Origin: Streptomyces sp. RerS4
Lineage (GTDB): Bacteria; Actinomycetota; Actinomycetes; Streptomycetales; Streptomycetaceae
Assembly: GCF_023515955.1 (NCBI RefSeq)
Contig: NZ_CP097322.1
Location: 1,116,001-1,180,000, forward strand
Direction of reading: 5' to 3'
DNA length: 64,000 nucleotides
Position numbers and translations under genes: made by a program. Positions 54,601 through 61,989 of this stretch are shown here, one piece after another. Under the pieces are notes generated by a model. The model worked only from the letters and a program-made list of their open reading frames with translations, did not search any database and was not told where the DNA came from. Each line of letters opens with the position of its first letter. Position 1 is the stretch's first letter.

Positions 54601-55241
54601 GCGGAGTCCAGCGCGTAGCTCTCGCCGTGCAGGTCGAAGACGGAACTGATCGTGTTCGGACCCATGTTGAGGAGGAGACCGGCGACGGAGGTGCCGTTCA
54701 GCCCGTCAACCGCGCGGACCGTGTCCTGCCAGCCGGGGTCGGTCGCCCGCGCCCCGAACTCGCCGCCGGCCAGCTGGCGCATCCGGATGCGCAGGGTGCT
54801 GAGGCCTCGGTAGCCGCTCTCGGTGAGCGCCGTGATGACCGACGTCTCCTCGCGGTCGAAGCCGTCGGTTTCCCATCCCGCGTCCTGAATCGCCTCCCGG
54901 GCGAGGTCGATCAGCAGCCGGTGCTGCGGATCCATCGCCTTGGCCCGGCGGGGCGGGATGCCGTAGTGGGCGGCGTCGAACCGGTCCACGTCCGGCAACA
55001 GGGCCATGGTGTCCGTGTAAGTCGACGCGGTGTCACGGAAGGTGTCGCGGAGGAAGGCCGCCGAGCGCCAGCGCGCGTCGGGAATGGTGGTGAACTGTGG
55101 CCGCGGGTCCGTCAGGAGCCGCCAGTACTGGTTCACGTCCCGGGCACCGGGGAACCGGCAGGCCATACCGACGATCGCGATGTCGTCACGGCGGGGTGCG
55201 TTCGTCCCGGTGGTCCCGGTGGTCCCGGTCACCGAGGTCAC
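51663..55241 (-). CDS. AT-less megasynthase: ketosynthase, acyl carrier protein, alpha-oxoamine synthase
   Basis: This 1192-residue polyketide-type enzyme has three domains. A ketosynthase spans about residues 18-460 with catalytic Cys215 (LDSACSGG), His350 (EAHGTGTT) and His387 (VVGHSLNSAG). A KS-to-AT linker follows (LLVLTARDRAGLARHARDLA) but no acyltransferase: the sequence passes straight to a post-AT-like PLAPRRHWI. An ACP has Ser731 in ELGFDSLMLQEL. The last 390 residues are a PLP-dependent alpha-oxoamine synthase (SFGSYNYLGISGHPAV; Lys1040 in GTLSKAFASCGG), which decarboxylatively joins an acyl thioester to an amino acid. The GTG at 55241 overlaps the upstream SDR stop (GTGA). The expected product is a beta-keto-derived alpha-amino ketone; the acyl and amino acid units are unknown. 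Confidence 0.9.
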   Translation of the reverse strand: MTSVTGTTGTTGTNAPRRDDIAIVGMACRFPGARDVNQYWRLLTDPRPQFTTIPDARWRSAAFLRDTFRDTASTYTDTMALLPDVDRFDAAHYGIPPRRAKAMDPQHRLLIDLAREAIQDAGWETDGFDREETSVITALTESGYRGLSTLRIRMRQLAGGEFGARATDPGWQDTVRAVDGLNGTSVAGLLLNMGPNTISSVFDLHGESYALDSACSGGLMAVANAVYALRAGRTRIALAGGAQLVLTPDLLVGLCRIGAISRSGRCLPFGAEADGFVLGEGAGVLVLRPLADALEAGDRVYAVIRGVGTANDGTVHGGMHPQAAGQLRALRRAYRDADLPPDSVGYLEAHGTGTTVGDPVEVDVLRELRGDDPAPAHLGAVKAVVGHSLNSAGMAGLIKSVLAVQRGVIPPQPAFDLVDRGGLDAARLTVATTPTPWSGNGQPRRAGVSAFGFGGTGVHLVVEECVTAPSRAHAEAHAQAQSQGQARPAPDTGPHLLVLTARDRAGLARHARDLARTLADDRPTPAAVADTLARRTPLAERLALVVRDTADAVAMLTEAADAVAAGRTGDLGPGRAVGSAGTPTTPREPIEVPVPAPGSLPEHERTAALARLARRAVTEPDVRLVTVRTPPCTLPPSPLAPRRHWIVDEDARSAAAEPATPVEAPETERTTATSTTATLTTATLTTATLTNATHTASAASVVLEEVARTGVFPLSEVTERMTLVAELGFDSLMLQELEVNIGKRVPGFRTEELYAPDLTVGRLITLVDPDHTLPTAAADTPPPDTRAEWSPDTARVDDFPEVADFEGRLDAIAKGAADFPYFRVHEGNVRDTTVIGGRTYLSFGSYNYLGISGHPAVNDAVHRAVDRYGTSVSASRVLSGERDLTVRLERALAGFLGVADCLTLVSGHATNVTAIGHLVGPGDLVLHDALAHDSILQGCTLSGAARRPFPHNDTGRLEHLLRLNRSRFRRVLIAVEGAYSMDGDLVDLPAVIDLKKRYGALLMVDEAHSIGTVGASGRGVGEFFGVDRSDVDLWMGTLSKAFASCGGYLAGSARMVRWLRHTLPGFVYSVGLTPANAAAALAATEVITAEPQRVETLARNADLFRALAASAGLATGSSADSPIVPCLLGDSARTLCVADGLFRRGVVADPIFHPAVEEGLSRLRFFLTSEHREDDIRRAVSILAEEVRAAGP
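53160..53234 (-). repeat. Five 15-bp tandem repeats in the linker before the ACP
   Basis: Five units of about GAGAGTCGCGGTGGT (the middle three identical) encode a Thr/Ala-rich run in the flexible linker between the ketosynthase part and the ACP. It probably sets the reach of the carrier protein. Confidence 0.85.
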
Positions 55242-56179
55242 GCGGCCGTGGCCGTTCGCTCGCGCCACCAGTCCACGGTCACCTTGACCTGCTCGTCGAG
55301 GGGCGTGGCGCGTACGGCGAACGCGGTCTCGTAGGCGCGCGAGTCGACGACGAACGGCCGGTCGAACTGGTAGCGCACCTCCTTCAGTTCGCGGATCATC
55401 GGCGAGAAGAGCGACGCGGCCCCGAGCACGATCGGCGGGATCCTGCGCACCGCGACCGGACCCGAACCGGCTTGTGTGGCAAGGTGGTCGACCATCTCCC
55501 GGACGGAACGGGCCGGTTCCGTCGGAACGTGCCAGGGCCGCCCCCAGGCTCGCTCGTCGCCCGCGACCTCGACCAGGGCGCGGGCCACGTCGGGGAGGTA
55601 CGTCCAACTGTGCGGGGCGTCCGGATCCCCGAGCGTGGAGACCGGCTTGCCGCGCAGCAGCGGGGGCATGACGCGTGCGGCCAGGTGGCCGCCGTCGGTG
55701 ACGCCGGGCCCGAAGAAGTCCGAGGCCCGCACCTCGACCGCCCTGATGCGGCCCTGCTCGTGCAGCGTGCGCGCCTGCTCCCACACGGCGGCGCGGACGC
55801 GGCCCTTGGGGCCGGTCGCCGCGAGGGGCATGTCCTCGGTGAGGGGGCCGGACACGGGGCCGTAGCCGTAGAGGTTGCCCAGGAGGACGAGTACGGCGCC
55901 GGTGGCTTCGGCCGCCGCGCACAACGACGCGGCCAGCGGGGGCCAGTCACTCGTCCAGCGGGGGTAGGGAGGGGCGGCGCAGCTGTGGATCGCGGCCGCG
56001 CCGCGCGTGGCGTCGATCAGCGCCTCGTGGTGCGTCGCGTCGAGGGCGACGTGCTCGATTCCGGGCTCCGGGGTGCGGCCCGAGGAGGTGATGACGCGTA
56101 CGGAATGGCCTTGTTCGGTCAGCAGCCGAGCGGTGGCGGCACCGGCGGGTCCGAACCCAATGACGACGTGGAAGCTCAC
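55238..56179 (-). CDS. NAD-dependent epimerase/dehydratase-type SDR
   Basis: This 313-residue extended short-chain dehydrogenase-like protein has an atypical nucleotide site at the start (VVIGFGPAGAATARLL, a GxGxxG motif) and later YGYGPVSGPLTEDM, VRASDFFGPG and DPDAPHSWTYLPDVARALVE, as in sugar-nucleotide epimerases. The catalytic Tyr-x-x-x-Lys is not obvious, so it could be a reductase-like relative acting on the ketosynthase product. Its stop overlaps the megasynthase start by four bases, so both are one operon. The start is ATG at 56179, followed upstream by the shared regulatory gap. Confidence 0.82.
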   Translation of the reverse strand: MSFHVVIGFGPAGAATARLLTEQGHSVRVITSSGRTPEPGIEHVALDATHHEALIDATRGAAAIHSCAAPPYPRWTSDWPPLAASLCAAAEATGAVLVLLGNLYGYGPVSGPLTEDMPLAATGPKGRVRAAVWEQARTLHEQGRIRAVEVRASDFFGPGVTDGGHLAARVMPPLLRGKPVSTLGDPDAPHSWTYLPDVARALVEVAGDERAWGRPWHVPTEPARSVREMVDHLATQAGSGPVAVRRIPPIVLGAASLFSPMIRELKEVRYQFDRPFVVDSRAYETAFAVRATPLDEQVKVTVDWWRERTATAA

Positions 56180-56398
56180 GTGCGCACACTAACGCGAGCC
56201 CGCCCGACTCCCGTTCGGAGTGTGGCTGATCACCGTATGCCGCACGGGGGCGGCCGGCGGGCGGTTCCGGGGCGGGGAGGAAACCGCCCGCTCCGGATTC
56301 GGCTGCTTTTGCGCGCTCGTGGCCAGGGCGGCGGCGGGGCTCGCCACGGCGGGACCACCGGAGGTGTCTCGTGTAACGGCAAGGTCGATGTGTCGCCC

Positions 56399-56408
56399 AA
56401 AGCGCTTG
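56399..56408. promoter_or_regulatory. LacI/GalR-like operator AAAGCGCTTG
   Basis: The core AAGCGCTT (56400-56407) is a perfect palindrome with the central CG typical of LacI/GalR-family operators. It lies in the gap between the divergent megasynthase operon and esterase genes. It differs in sequence from the GTTACACGTGTAAC box nearby, so a second regulator may act here. Confidence 0.45.
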
Positions 56409-56439
56409 TAAAGCCTCGCCGGCCATCCCTAAAGTCATT

Positions 56440-56453
56440 GTTACACGTGTAAC
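56440..56453. promoter_or_regulatory. Perfect 14-bp palindrome GTTACACGTGTAAC, candidate LacI operator
   Basis: GTTACACGTGTAAC is an exact palindrome 105 bases before the esterase ATG; a half-site CGTGTAAC also occurs at 56370-56377. An 11-of-14 match, GTTACACGAGTTAA, lies before the lacI gene at 58587-58600. The pairing of the same box at the esterase and lacI promoters points to the LacI protein as the binder. It could also affect the divergent megasynthase operon. Confidence 0.65.
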
Positions 56454-56557
56454 CATCACCCCTCCGTCACACCCCTCGACGTCGGACGCGAGCGCAGCCG
56501 GGACCAAGGTCACGAAGCCAGGGCGTCCGTCGATCCGTGCTCCACGAAAGGGCTGAA

Positions 56558-57508
56558 ATGACGCCACCGCTCCCGGCCGAGCTCGACATGAGCCGGCCGC
56601 CGCCCCCCTTCCACGCCCCCGTGGCGCCCGTGGTGACCGAGAACGGCATCCGCCGCTTCGACGGCGTCACCTACGCGACCCGCCCCGGCTACCGACCCCG
56701 CCTGCTGGACGTCCAGGTGCCCGCCGGAGCCGGCCCGTGGCCGGTCGTGGTCTGGATCCACGGCGGCGGCTGGCTGGACGGCGACCGGCGCTACCCGCCG
56801 CCGACCGTCCCCGCCGCATTGCTGCACGGCGCCGTCCTCAGCGCCGGGCTCGCCCTGGTCTCCATCGACTACCGGCACAGCCTCGAAGCCCCCTTCCCGG
56901 CCCAGTTGCACGATGTGAAGGCCGCGATCCGCTACGTGCGCCGGTTCGCGGACGTCCTCGACGTCGACCCGGACCGCATCGCCGTCTGGGGCGAGTCGGC
57001 GGGCGGCCACCTGGCCGCGCTCGCCGGCCTTACCGGTCCGCACAGCGAGCGCGCGGCCGAGCTGGAGGGCACCGAGGGCGTCGGCGAGGGCGACACCTCG
57101 GTCCGGGCGGTCGTCGACTGGTACGGCGTCTCCGACCTGGTCGCCCTACGCGAACACCCGATGCCGCCCATGCCCCCAGGGGCCGACTTCCCCGACCCGT
57201 ACGACGCCCTGCTCGGCGGCACTCCCGAGGAGCGGCCCGCGCTGGCCCGTGCGGCGAGCCCGGTCACGTACACAACCGAGGGCACCACTCCCCCGCCGTT
57301 CCTGCTCATCCACGGCCGGGAGGACGGGCTGGTCCCCTACAGCCAGAGCGAGGCGCTCGAAGCAGCGCTGAAGGCCGGTGGTGGCACGTGTTGCCTCCAA
57401 CCGGTGGAGGGCGCCGATCACATCTTCCTGGGCGCTCCCGACGTGACGCCGATCGTCACCGGGAGCGTCGCGTTCCTGGCCCGCCACCTCGAAGTCAGAG
57501 TCCCCTGA
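56558..57508 (+). CDS. Alpha/beta hydrolase, HSL/BD-FAE-type esterase
   Basis: This 316-residue carboxylesterase is of the hormone-sensitive-lipase/BD-FAE type. It has the oxyanion box HGGG at 68-71 (VVVWIHGGGWL), the nucleophile Ser147 in GESAGG, an Asp in HGREDGLVP and a His in GADHIFLGA. It has no signal peptide and should hydrolyse small esters in the cytoplasm. The ATG at 56558 has GAAAGGG upstream; the ATG at 56537 is less likely. It is convergent with a LacI-type gene and its promoter carries a 14-base palindrome that matches one before lacI, so induction by a sugar-like ligand is plausible. Confidence 0.9.
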   Translation: MTPPLPAELDMSRPPPPFHAPVAPVVTENGIRRFDGVTYATRPGYRPRLLDVQVPAGAGPWPVVVWIHGGGWLDGDRRYPPPTVPAALLHGAVLSAGLALVSIDYRHSLEAPFPAQLHDVKAAIRYVRRFADVLDVDPDRIAVWGESAGGHLAALAGLTGPHSERAAELEGTEGVGEGDTSVRAVVDWYGVSDLVALREHPMPPMPPGADFPDPYDALLGGTPEERPALARAASPVTYTTEGTTPPPFLLIHGREDGLVPYSQSEALEAALKAGGGTCCLQPVEGADHIFLGAPDVTPIVTGSVAFLARHLEVRVP

Positions 57509-57514
57509 CCGCAG

Positions 57515-57537
57515 TGACGCTCGCCGTGCGGGCGTCA
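57515..57537. terminator. Hairpin between convergent esterase and LacI genes
   Basis: TGACGCTCGC (57515-57524) pairs with GCGGGCGTCA (57528-57537) with one wobble pair and a 3-base loop. The lacI stop codon is the last three bases of the hairpin. Confidence 0.6.
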
Positions 57538-58554
57538 GGAGGACTGCCGCTGGAGCAGGACCGGCCAGATGCCGCGCACCTCCGCGGTACTGCCCTTCTC
57601 GATCAACTCGTGCAACGCGCGGGCGATGACCGCGGCCGATGGCAGATCCAGCGCGACCGTGCTCAACGGGGGCTCCTGCAGGGCGGACAAGACCAGGTCG
57701 TCACAGCCGACCACCGCGATGTCCTCCGGTACGGAGATCCCCTGGGCACGCAAGGCGTGCATCAGCAGGGCTGCGTACTCGTCGTTGTAGGCGAAGATGC
57801 CGTCGACGCCAGACCTCATCCACCCGCGGGCGACGGCCGTGGCGGACTCCCGGTTGTAGTCGAGTTCCATGGCCGTGACGGTGACCATCTGCCGCGCCGC
57901 GATCCGCTGGGCGCCCGCCAGGCGGGGAGCGGCGAAGGCGTCCAGTCCGCGCTCGCGGGGCATCACCACACCGATCTTGGTGCGGCCCTGCTGGATGAGG
58001 TGCTGAGTGGCGACGGCGCCGATGTCCGAGTGGTCGAAGCGGACCGTGTGGAAGCCGGCGACGGGTTGGGCTGAGAACGCGAGCAACCCGCGCACTCCGG
58101 CGCGGCGCATCACCTCCGCGGCCTGGGCGGTGACCCGGTCCCCGTCGAGCGCGAGGACGGCGACCGGACGCAACTCCGCCCAGGCGCGCGCGGCTTTGAC
58201 GGGGTCCTTGAAGCGACCGGCGTGCATCACGGCCGTGTAGCCGCGGCGGTCGAGTTCGCTGTGGAGGTCGTCCACCCAATCACTGACGAGCCGGCCGAGC
58301 GCGGACGCGGAGGTGGGCATCAGGACGAGGTTGCTGCGCCCGGCACGCAGGGAACGGGCGGTGGCGTTCGGCACGTAGCCGAGCTGCTCCGCGGCGGCCA
58401 GGACGCGTGCCCGGGTGGATTCGCCGACCCGGTGCCCCTCGGTGTCGTTGAGCACGAAGGAGACGGTCGCACGCGAAACCCCGGCCAGTCGGGCGACGTC
58501 CGCACTCGTGATCGATGCGACGGGTGACGTGTCTTTGGCCATGACGCTGCTCAT
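57535..58554 (-). CDS. LacI-family transcriptional regulator
   Basis: This 339-residue LacI/GalR regulator has an N-terminal helix-turn-helix (SADVARLAGVSRATVSFVLN, about residues 17-36), the hinge EQLGYVPNATARSLRAG and a periplasmic-binding-like ligand domain (FNYNDEYAALLMHALRAQGI; DIAVVGCDDLVLSALQEPPL). The ligand should be a sugar or related molecule. The ATG at 58554 is used; GTG at 58557 is next to it. Its own leader has the box GTTACACGAGTTAA and a second palindrome CCCCGTA-CA-TACGGGG. It probably controls the convergent esterase and itself. Confidence 0.92.
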   Translation of the reverse strand: MSSVMAKDTSPVASITSADVARLAGVSRATVSFVLNDTEGHRVGESTRARVLAAAEQLGYVPNATARSLRAGRSNLVLMPTSASALGRLVSDWVDDLHSELDRRGYTAVMHAGRFKDPVKAARAWAELRPVAVLALDGDRVTAQAAEVMRRAGVRGLLAFSAQPVAGFHTVRFDHSDIGAVATQHLIQQGRTKIGVVMPRERGLDAFAAPRLAGAQRIAARQMVTVTAMELDYNRESATAVARGWMRSGVDGIFAYNDEYAALLMHALRAQGISVPEDIAVVGCDDLVLSALQEPPLSTVALDLPSAAVIARALHELIEKGSTAEVRGIWPVLLQRQSS

Positions 58555-58566
58555 CACTCTCAGTAG

Positions 58567-58600
58567 CCCCGTACATACGGGGCGAGGTTACACGAGTTAA
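58567..58600. promoter_or_regulatory. Two palindromic boxes upstream of lacI
   Basis: CCCCGTA-CA-TACGGGG (58567-58582) is a perfect 16-base palindrome, and GTTACACGAGTTAA (58587-58600) is an imperfect match to the palindrome before the esterase. Both lie within 50 bases of the lacI start, where autoregulation would act. Confidence 0.6.
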
Positions 58601-59076
58601 AAATACGGGCGCCTCGAAGTCACCCGTCCGAGAGCGCTCAGCAGGCGCGGGCAGCACGGGGGCGTTGTTCGTGTCAGGGTGCGCACCTCGGCCGCCGGCG
58701 CGTTCCCCCGGATGGTCACGCTGCGCATCCTTCCATCCCTCAACCCGTGCGGAGGGCGACACGTGTTGCCTCCGCGTCACGCCGCGTTCGCTCAGCGGAT
58801 GCTCAGATCCGGATAACGATCCAGTCACCGGTCAAGGGTCTTTGGTCCTGGTCACAGGCGAATGACCGATATGACCGTGATGTACGCCACGGACGGCCGT
58901 CCGTCACCGTGGTACATCTTCACGACCGCCTGCCGGACACCACCCACGTCCGCGCAGGGGCGCTGGAGCCGGCCGACCGCCGGCATGCAACTCCATCACC
59001 ATCCGGGGGATCGGAATCCGATCCGCGGCCGAGCACGGCGCGCGGAGCGGCATGGAGCGGAAAGGCGCACCACAGC
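58601..59076. other. Intergenic region before the amino-acid permease
   Basis: This 476-base gap holds the permease promoter and leader. I see no gene. The sequence around 58816-58880 contains several TCAC/GGTCA-type short motifs (CCAGTCACCGGTCAAGGG, TGGTCACAGG, ATGACCGATATGACC) that suggest regulator binding, but no clear box. Confidence 0.4.
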
Positions 59077-60564
59077 ATGACCTCTACGCAGGTCGAAAAG
59101 AACTTCGGCGACGACGACAGGACCACCACGGGCGGCGACACCACGCCGAACGCGCCCGAGGAAGGCTACGAGCGCGGGCTCGGCAGCCGTCAGGTCCAGA
59201 TGATCGCCATCGGCGGCGCCATCGGCGTCGGCCTCTTCCTGGGCGCGGGCGCGAACATCGCGAAGGCCGGCCCCAGCCTCATCCTCATGTACGCCCTCGC
59301 CGGCGTCATCGTCTTCTTCATCATGCGGGCGCTCGGCGAGCTGCTCCTGTACCGCCCCGTCTCGGGCTCGTTCGCGGAGTACGCGCGCGAGTTCCTCGGC
59401 CCGTTCTTCGGGTTCGTGACCGGATGGACGTACTGGCTCATGTGGGTCGTCACCGGCATGGCCGAGCTGACCGCCGCGGCGATCTACGTGCACTTCTGGT
59501 TCCCGGACGTGCCCCAATGGGTCACCGCCCTGGTCTTCCTCGTCGTGCTCTTCGTCGCCAACCTCATCTCGGTGAAGATCTTCGGCGAGATCGAGTTCTG
59601 GTTCTCGATGGTCAAGGTCACGGCCCTGATCGGCATGATCGTCATCGGTATCGGCGTGGTGACCTTCGGGTTCAGCGCGGCCGGTGACACCGCCGCCGTG
59701 TCCAACCTGTGGGCCTTCGACGGCATCTTCCCCATGGGCGTCGGCTCCAGCCTCATGACCCTCCAGGGCGTCATGTTCGCCTACCTGGCCGTCGAGCTCG
59801 TCGGCGTCACCGCGGGCGAGTCCGAGAACCCGGAGAAGACCCTCCCCAAGGCGATCAACACCCTGCCGTGGCGCATCATCGTCTTCTACGTCGGCGCCCT
59901 CAGCGTGATCCTCATGGTCGTCAAGTGGACCGAGTTCCAGCCCGGCGTCAGCCCGTTCGTGGCGGCCTTCGCCAAGATCGGCATCCCGGCGGGCGCGGCG
60001 ATCGTCAACTTCGTGGTCCTCACCGCGGCACTTTCCTCGTGTAACTCCGGCATGTACTCCACCGGCCGCATGCTGCGCGACCTCGCCGCCAACTCCGAGG
60101 CGCCCAAGGCCCTCGGCAAGCTCAGCTCCACCAAGACGCCTGCGCTCGGCATCAGCCTGTCCGCCGCCCTGATGGGCATCGGCGTGGTCCTGAACTACGT
60201 GGTCCCGGAGAAGGCGTTCGGCTACGTGACCTCGGTCGCGACCGCGGCCGGCATCTGGACCTGGATGATGATCTTGGTCAGCCACATCCTGTACCGCCGC
60301 GCGGTGGTGGCGGGCAAGCTGCCCGCGTCCTCCTTCCCGGCGCCCGGCGGCACGGTGTGCAGTTGGATCGCGCTCACGTTCCTGCTGTTCGTCACCGTCC
60401 TGATCGCGATCGACCCCGACAGCCGCGTCTCCCTCTACGTGGGCGCCGGCTGGGCGGTCTGCCTCGCCGTCGGCTGGGCCGTGCTGAAGTCCCGCAACCC
60501 GCAGATCGCGGCGCGCGCGGCGGCGTCCGGCCAGGAGGAGCGGGAGCCCGCGGGCCGTTCCTGA
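59077..60564 (+). CDS. Amino-acid permease (APC family, CycA/GabP type)
   Basis: This 495-residue transporter has twelve membrane helices. The first helix is GLGSRQVQMIAIGGAIGVGL (GAIGVGL marks the APC substrate site), and PVSGSFAEYAREFLGPFFGF, ESENPEKTLPKAINTLPWRI and NSGMYSTGRMLRDLA are typical of the amino-acid-polyamine family near CycA/GabP. It imports a small amino acid such as D-alanine, glycine, serine or GABA with protons. The hydrophilic N-terminus (residues 1-35) is longer than usual. The ATG at 59077 has no strong ribosome binding site; it ends with a perfect hairpin 49 bases on. Confidence 0.92.
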   Translation: MTSTQVEKNFGDDDRTTTGGDTTPNAPEEGYERGLGSRQVQMIAIGGAIGVGLFLGAGANIAKAGPSLILMYALAGVIVFFIMRALGELLLYRPVSGSFAEYAREFLGPFFGFVTGWTYWLMWVVTGMAELTAAAIYVHFWFPDVPQWVTALVFLVVLFVANLISVKIFGEIEFWFSMVKVTALIGMIVIGIGVVTFGFSAAGDTAAVSNLWAFDGIFPMGVGSSLMTLQGVMFAYLAVELVGVTAGESENPEKTLPKAINTLPWRIIVFYVGALSVILMVVKWTEFQPGVSPFVAAFAKIGIPAGAAIVNFVVLTAALSSCNSGMYSTGRMLRDLAANSEAPKALGKLSSTKTPALGISLSAALMGIGVVLNYVVPEKAFGYVTSVATAAGIWTWMMILVSHILYRRAVVAGKLPASSFPAPGGTVCSWIALTFLLFVTVLIAIDPDSRVSLYVGAGWAVCLAVGWAVLKSRNPQIAARAAASGQEEREPAGRS

Positions 60565-60612
60565 CCCACTCCGCCCGGACACCGCCCGGACACCGTTCGT
60601 CCGCGCACACCC

Positions 60613-60656
60613 CGAGGGGTGCGCCCCGGCCCACCACGGCCGCGGCGCACCCCTCG
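60613..60656. terminator. Hairpin after the permease
   Basis: CGAGGGGTGCGCC (60613-60625) and GGCGCACCCCTCG (60644-60656) are exact reverse complements with an 18-base loop, 48 bases after the permease stop. Confidence 0.8.
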
Positions 60657-60797
60657 CCGCGTACCCACGCCGCCCGGTACGGGGCCCCGTACCCGGCACC
60701 ATGGAAGGCAACCCGGCGCCCGGACCCGGCGTCTTCCCCACAGGACGGCGCGTCGACCGGCGCTCCCCGTGCCCACACCACGGAACAGGACAACGTG

Positions 60798-61049
60798 ATG
60801 AGCGAGAAGGCCCGCAAGCTGTTCGACGCGCTCGACCTCGACCAGGACGGCACCCTCACCCGTGCCGAGGTCATCGAGGCCCTCCGCGCCAAGGGGCCGA
60901 CCCTGGCGGCGCAGGGCGTGATCCCGGCCTGGGGCGTCGGGGACGCCGACGCCTCCTCGGCCCTCTTCGACGCCGCCGACCAGAACGGGGACCGCGTGCT
61001 GACCTTCGAGGAGTTCACCGCCGTCGTGGACCGCCGCTTCGGTTGGTGA
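60798..61049 (+). CDS. EF-hand calcium-binding protein, CabD-like
   Basis: This 83-residue protein has two EF-hand loops: DLDQDGTLTRAE (about residues 13-24) and DAADQNGDRVLTFEE (loop near 60-71). The 12-residue loops have Asp/Asn/Asp at positions 1, 3 and 5 and Glu at 12, so both should bind Ca2+. It is a small soluble calmodulin-like protein of the kind found in several streptomycetes. The ATG at 60798 has AGGA upstream. The stop begins a 12-base tandem repeat. Confidence 0.88.
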   Translation: MSEKARKLFDALDLDQDGTLTRAEVIEALRAKGPTLAAQGVIPAWGVGDADASSALFDAADQNGDRVLTFEEFTAVVDRRFGW

Positions 61050-61092
61050 CCGGGCTGGTGACGGGCCTGGTGACGGGCCTGGTGACGGGCGC
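61045..61092 (+). repeat. Four 12-bp tandem repeats after the EF-hand gene
   Basis: Four units of GGTGACGGGCCT (first and last diverged) run from the last codons of the EF-hand gene into the gap before csbD. The TGA stop is in the first unit, so each copy would also carry a stop in the same frame. Confidence 0.8.
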
Positions 61093-61095
61093 CGC

Positions 61096-61120
61096 GTTTG
61101 AGGGCTCGCGAATCGGTTAA
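61096..61120 (+). promoter_or_regulatory. Possible SigB-type promoter for the CsbD gene
   Basis: GTTT (61096-61099) and GGTTAA (61115-61120) are 15 bases apart, close to the SigB pattern GTTT-N14-16-GGGTA. CsbD genes are SigB-dependent in Bacillus, and a SigB-type sigma gene is in this window. The -10 match is imperfect. Confidence 0.35.
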
Positions 61121-61173
61121 GCGCGCACCGAAGGAAGCGATTCCGTGCGACGCGAGTGACGGGAGTGATCTCC

Positions 61174-61347
61174 GTGTCGGGTGAAAAGAAGATGCGGGCG
61201 AAGAAGGAACAGGTCAAGGGCAAGGCCAAGGAGGCCATGGGCCGCACCGTGGGCAACGAGCGCCTCACGGCCGAAGGCCGCGCCGAGCAGGCCAAGGGTG
61301 ATGCCCGGCAGGCGAAGGAGAAGATCAAGGACGTTCTGAAGGACTAG
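61174..61347 (+). CDS. CsbD-family stress protein
   Basis: This is a 57-residue CsbD-like protein, a small, highly charged, mostly helical and probably disordered general-stress protein. The family core KKEQVKGKAKEAMGRTVGNE and EGRAEQAKGDARQAKEKIKD is clear. The GTG at 61174 has GGGAG eight bases upstream; a GTG at 61156 and an ATG at 61192 are also in frame. A SigB-like promoter lies 54 bases before. A strong bidirectional hairpin follows. Confidence 0.88.
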   Translation: MSGEKKMRAKKEQVKGKAKEAMGRTVGNERLTAEGRAEQAKGDARQAKEKIKDVLKD

Positions 61348-61413
61348 CCGAAGGACCAACGATCTTCTGGGGCTCGGCTCTCGTCTTTGGGTTACACGAT
61401 TGTCCAAGCGCGC

Positions 61414-61449
61414 GGGGCGGGGCATGGGAAGCATCCCGTGCCCCGCCCC
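61414..61449. terminator. Bidirectional hairpin between CsbD and DUF6328 genes
   Basis: GGGGCGGGGCATGGG (61414-61428) pairs with CCCGTGCCCCGCCCC (61435-61449), one wobble, with a 6-base loop. The DUF6328 gene stop is the next base, so it ends both convergent units. Confidence 0.85.
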
Positions 61450-61989
61450 TTACGTGCGCCCGCCCCCCTGCGTACGCGCCCGGCCATGGGGTTGCTCCGC
61501 GGTGTAGCGGATGCGGGCCCAGGTCGGCAGGACGAACCAGCCCAGCAGGTACCACGCCACCACTCCCCCGACGAGCCAGGGCACCAGGGCGTTGTGCATC
61601 GCCACGCGCAGCACGAGCAACAGGGCCGACGTACAGGTGGCGAGCAGCAGGATCAGTCCGATGAAGGTGAGCCGCGATGCCCACGAGACCGCTTCCGGCT
61701 TGATCTTGCGGCCCGAGACGATGCGGTGGAAGGCCACCGGCCCGATGAGCGCACCCGTCGCCAGCGCGCCCAGCACCACGGTGATGACGTAGATGGTCCG
61801 GTCCGTCTGCGACAGGCCCGCGAACGTCGGGGCGAAGACGACGGTCAGCAGGAATCCGAAGAGGATCTGGACACCGGTCTGCGCGACGCGAATCTCCTGG
61901 ATCAGTTCCTGCCACTGCCGGTCGGCTCGTTCCTCCGGGGTCTCGTCCCGCCCGTCCGGGCCGGCGTCGACCCTGCGTTGCGTTCCCAT
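61450..61989 (-). CDS. DUF6328-family membrane protein
   Basis: This 179-residue protein has a hydrophilic N-terminus with an ETPEERADRQWQELIQEIRV segment and four membrane helices (VQILFGFLLTVVFAPTFAGL; YVITVVLGALATGALIGPVA; LTFIGLILLLATCTSALLLV; VPWLVGGVVAWYLLGWFVLP). From memory this matches the DUF6328 family, whose function is unknown. The ATG at 61989 is taken since the longer frame upstream is Pro-rich shadow. It diverges from the stress-sigma genes. Confidence 0.78.
   Translation of the reverse strand: MGTQRRVDAGPDGRDETPEERADRQWQELIQEIRVAQTGVQILFGFLLTVVFAPTFAGLSQTDRTIYVITVVLGALATGALIGPVAFHRIVSGRKIKPEAVSWASRLTFIGLILLLATCTSALLLVLRVAMHNALVPWLVGGVVAWYLLGWFVLPTWARIRYTAEQPHGRARTQGGGRT

Noticed and set aside
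51663..55241. KS active site DSACSGG as an inactive ketosynthase.
   Set aside because: The catalytic Cys and both His are present; the change of the usual T and S neighbours occurs in other active ketosynthases.
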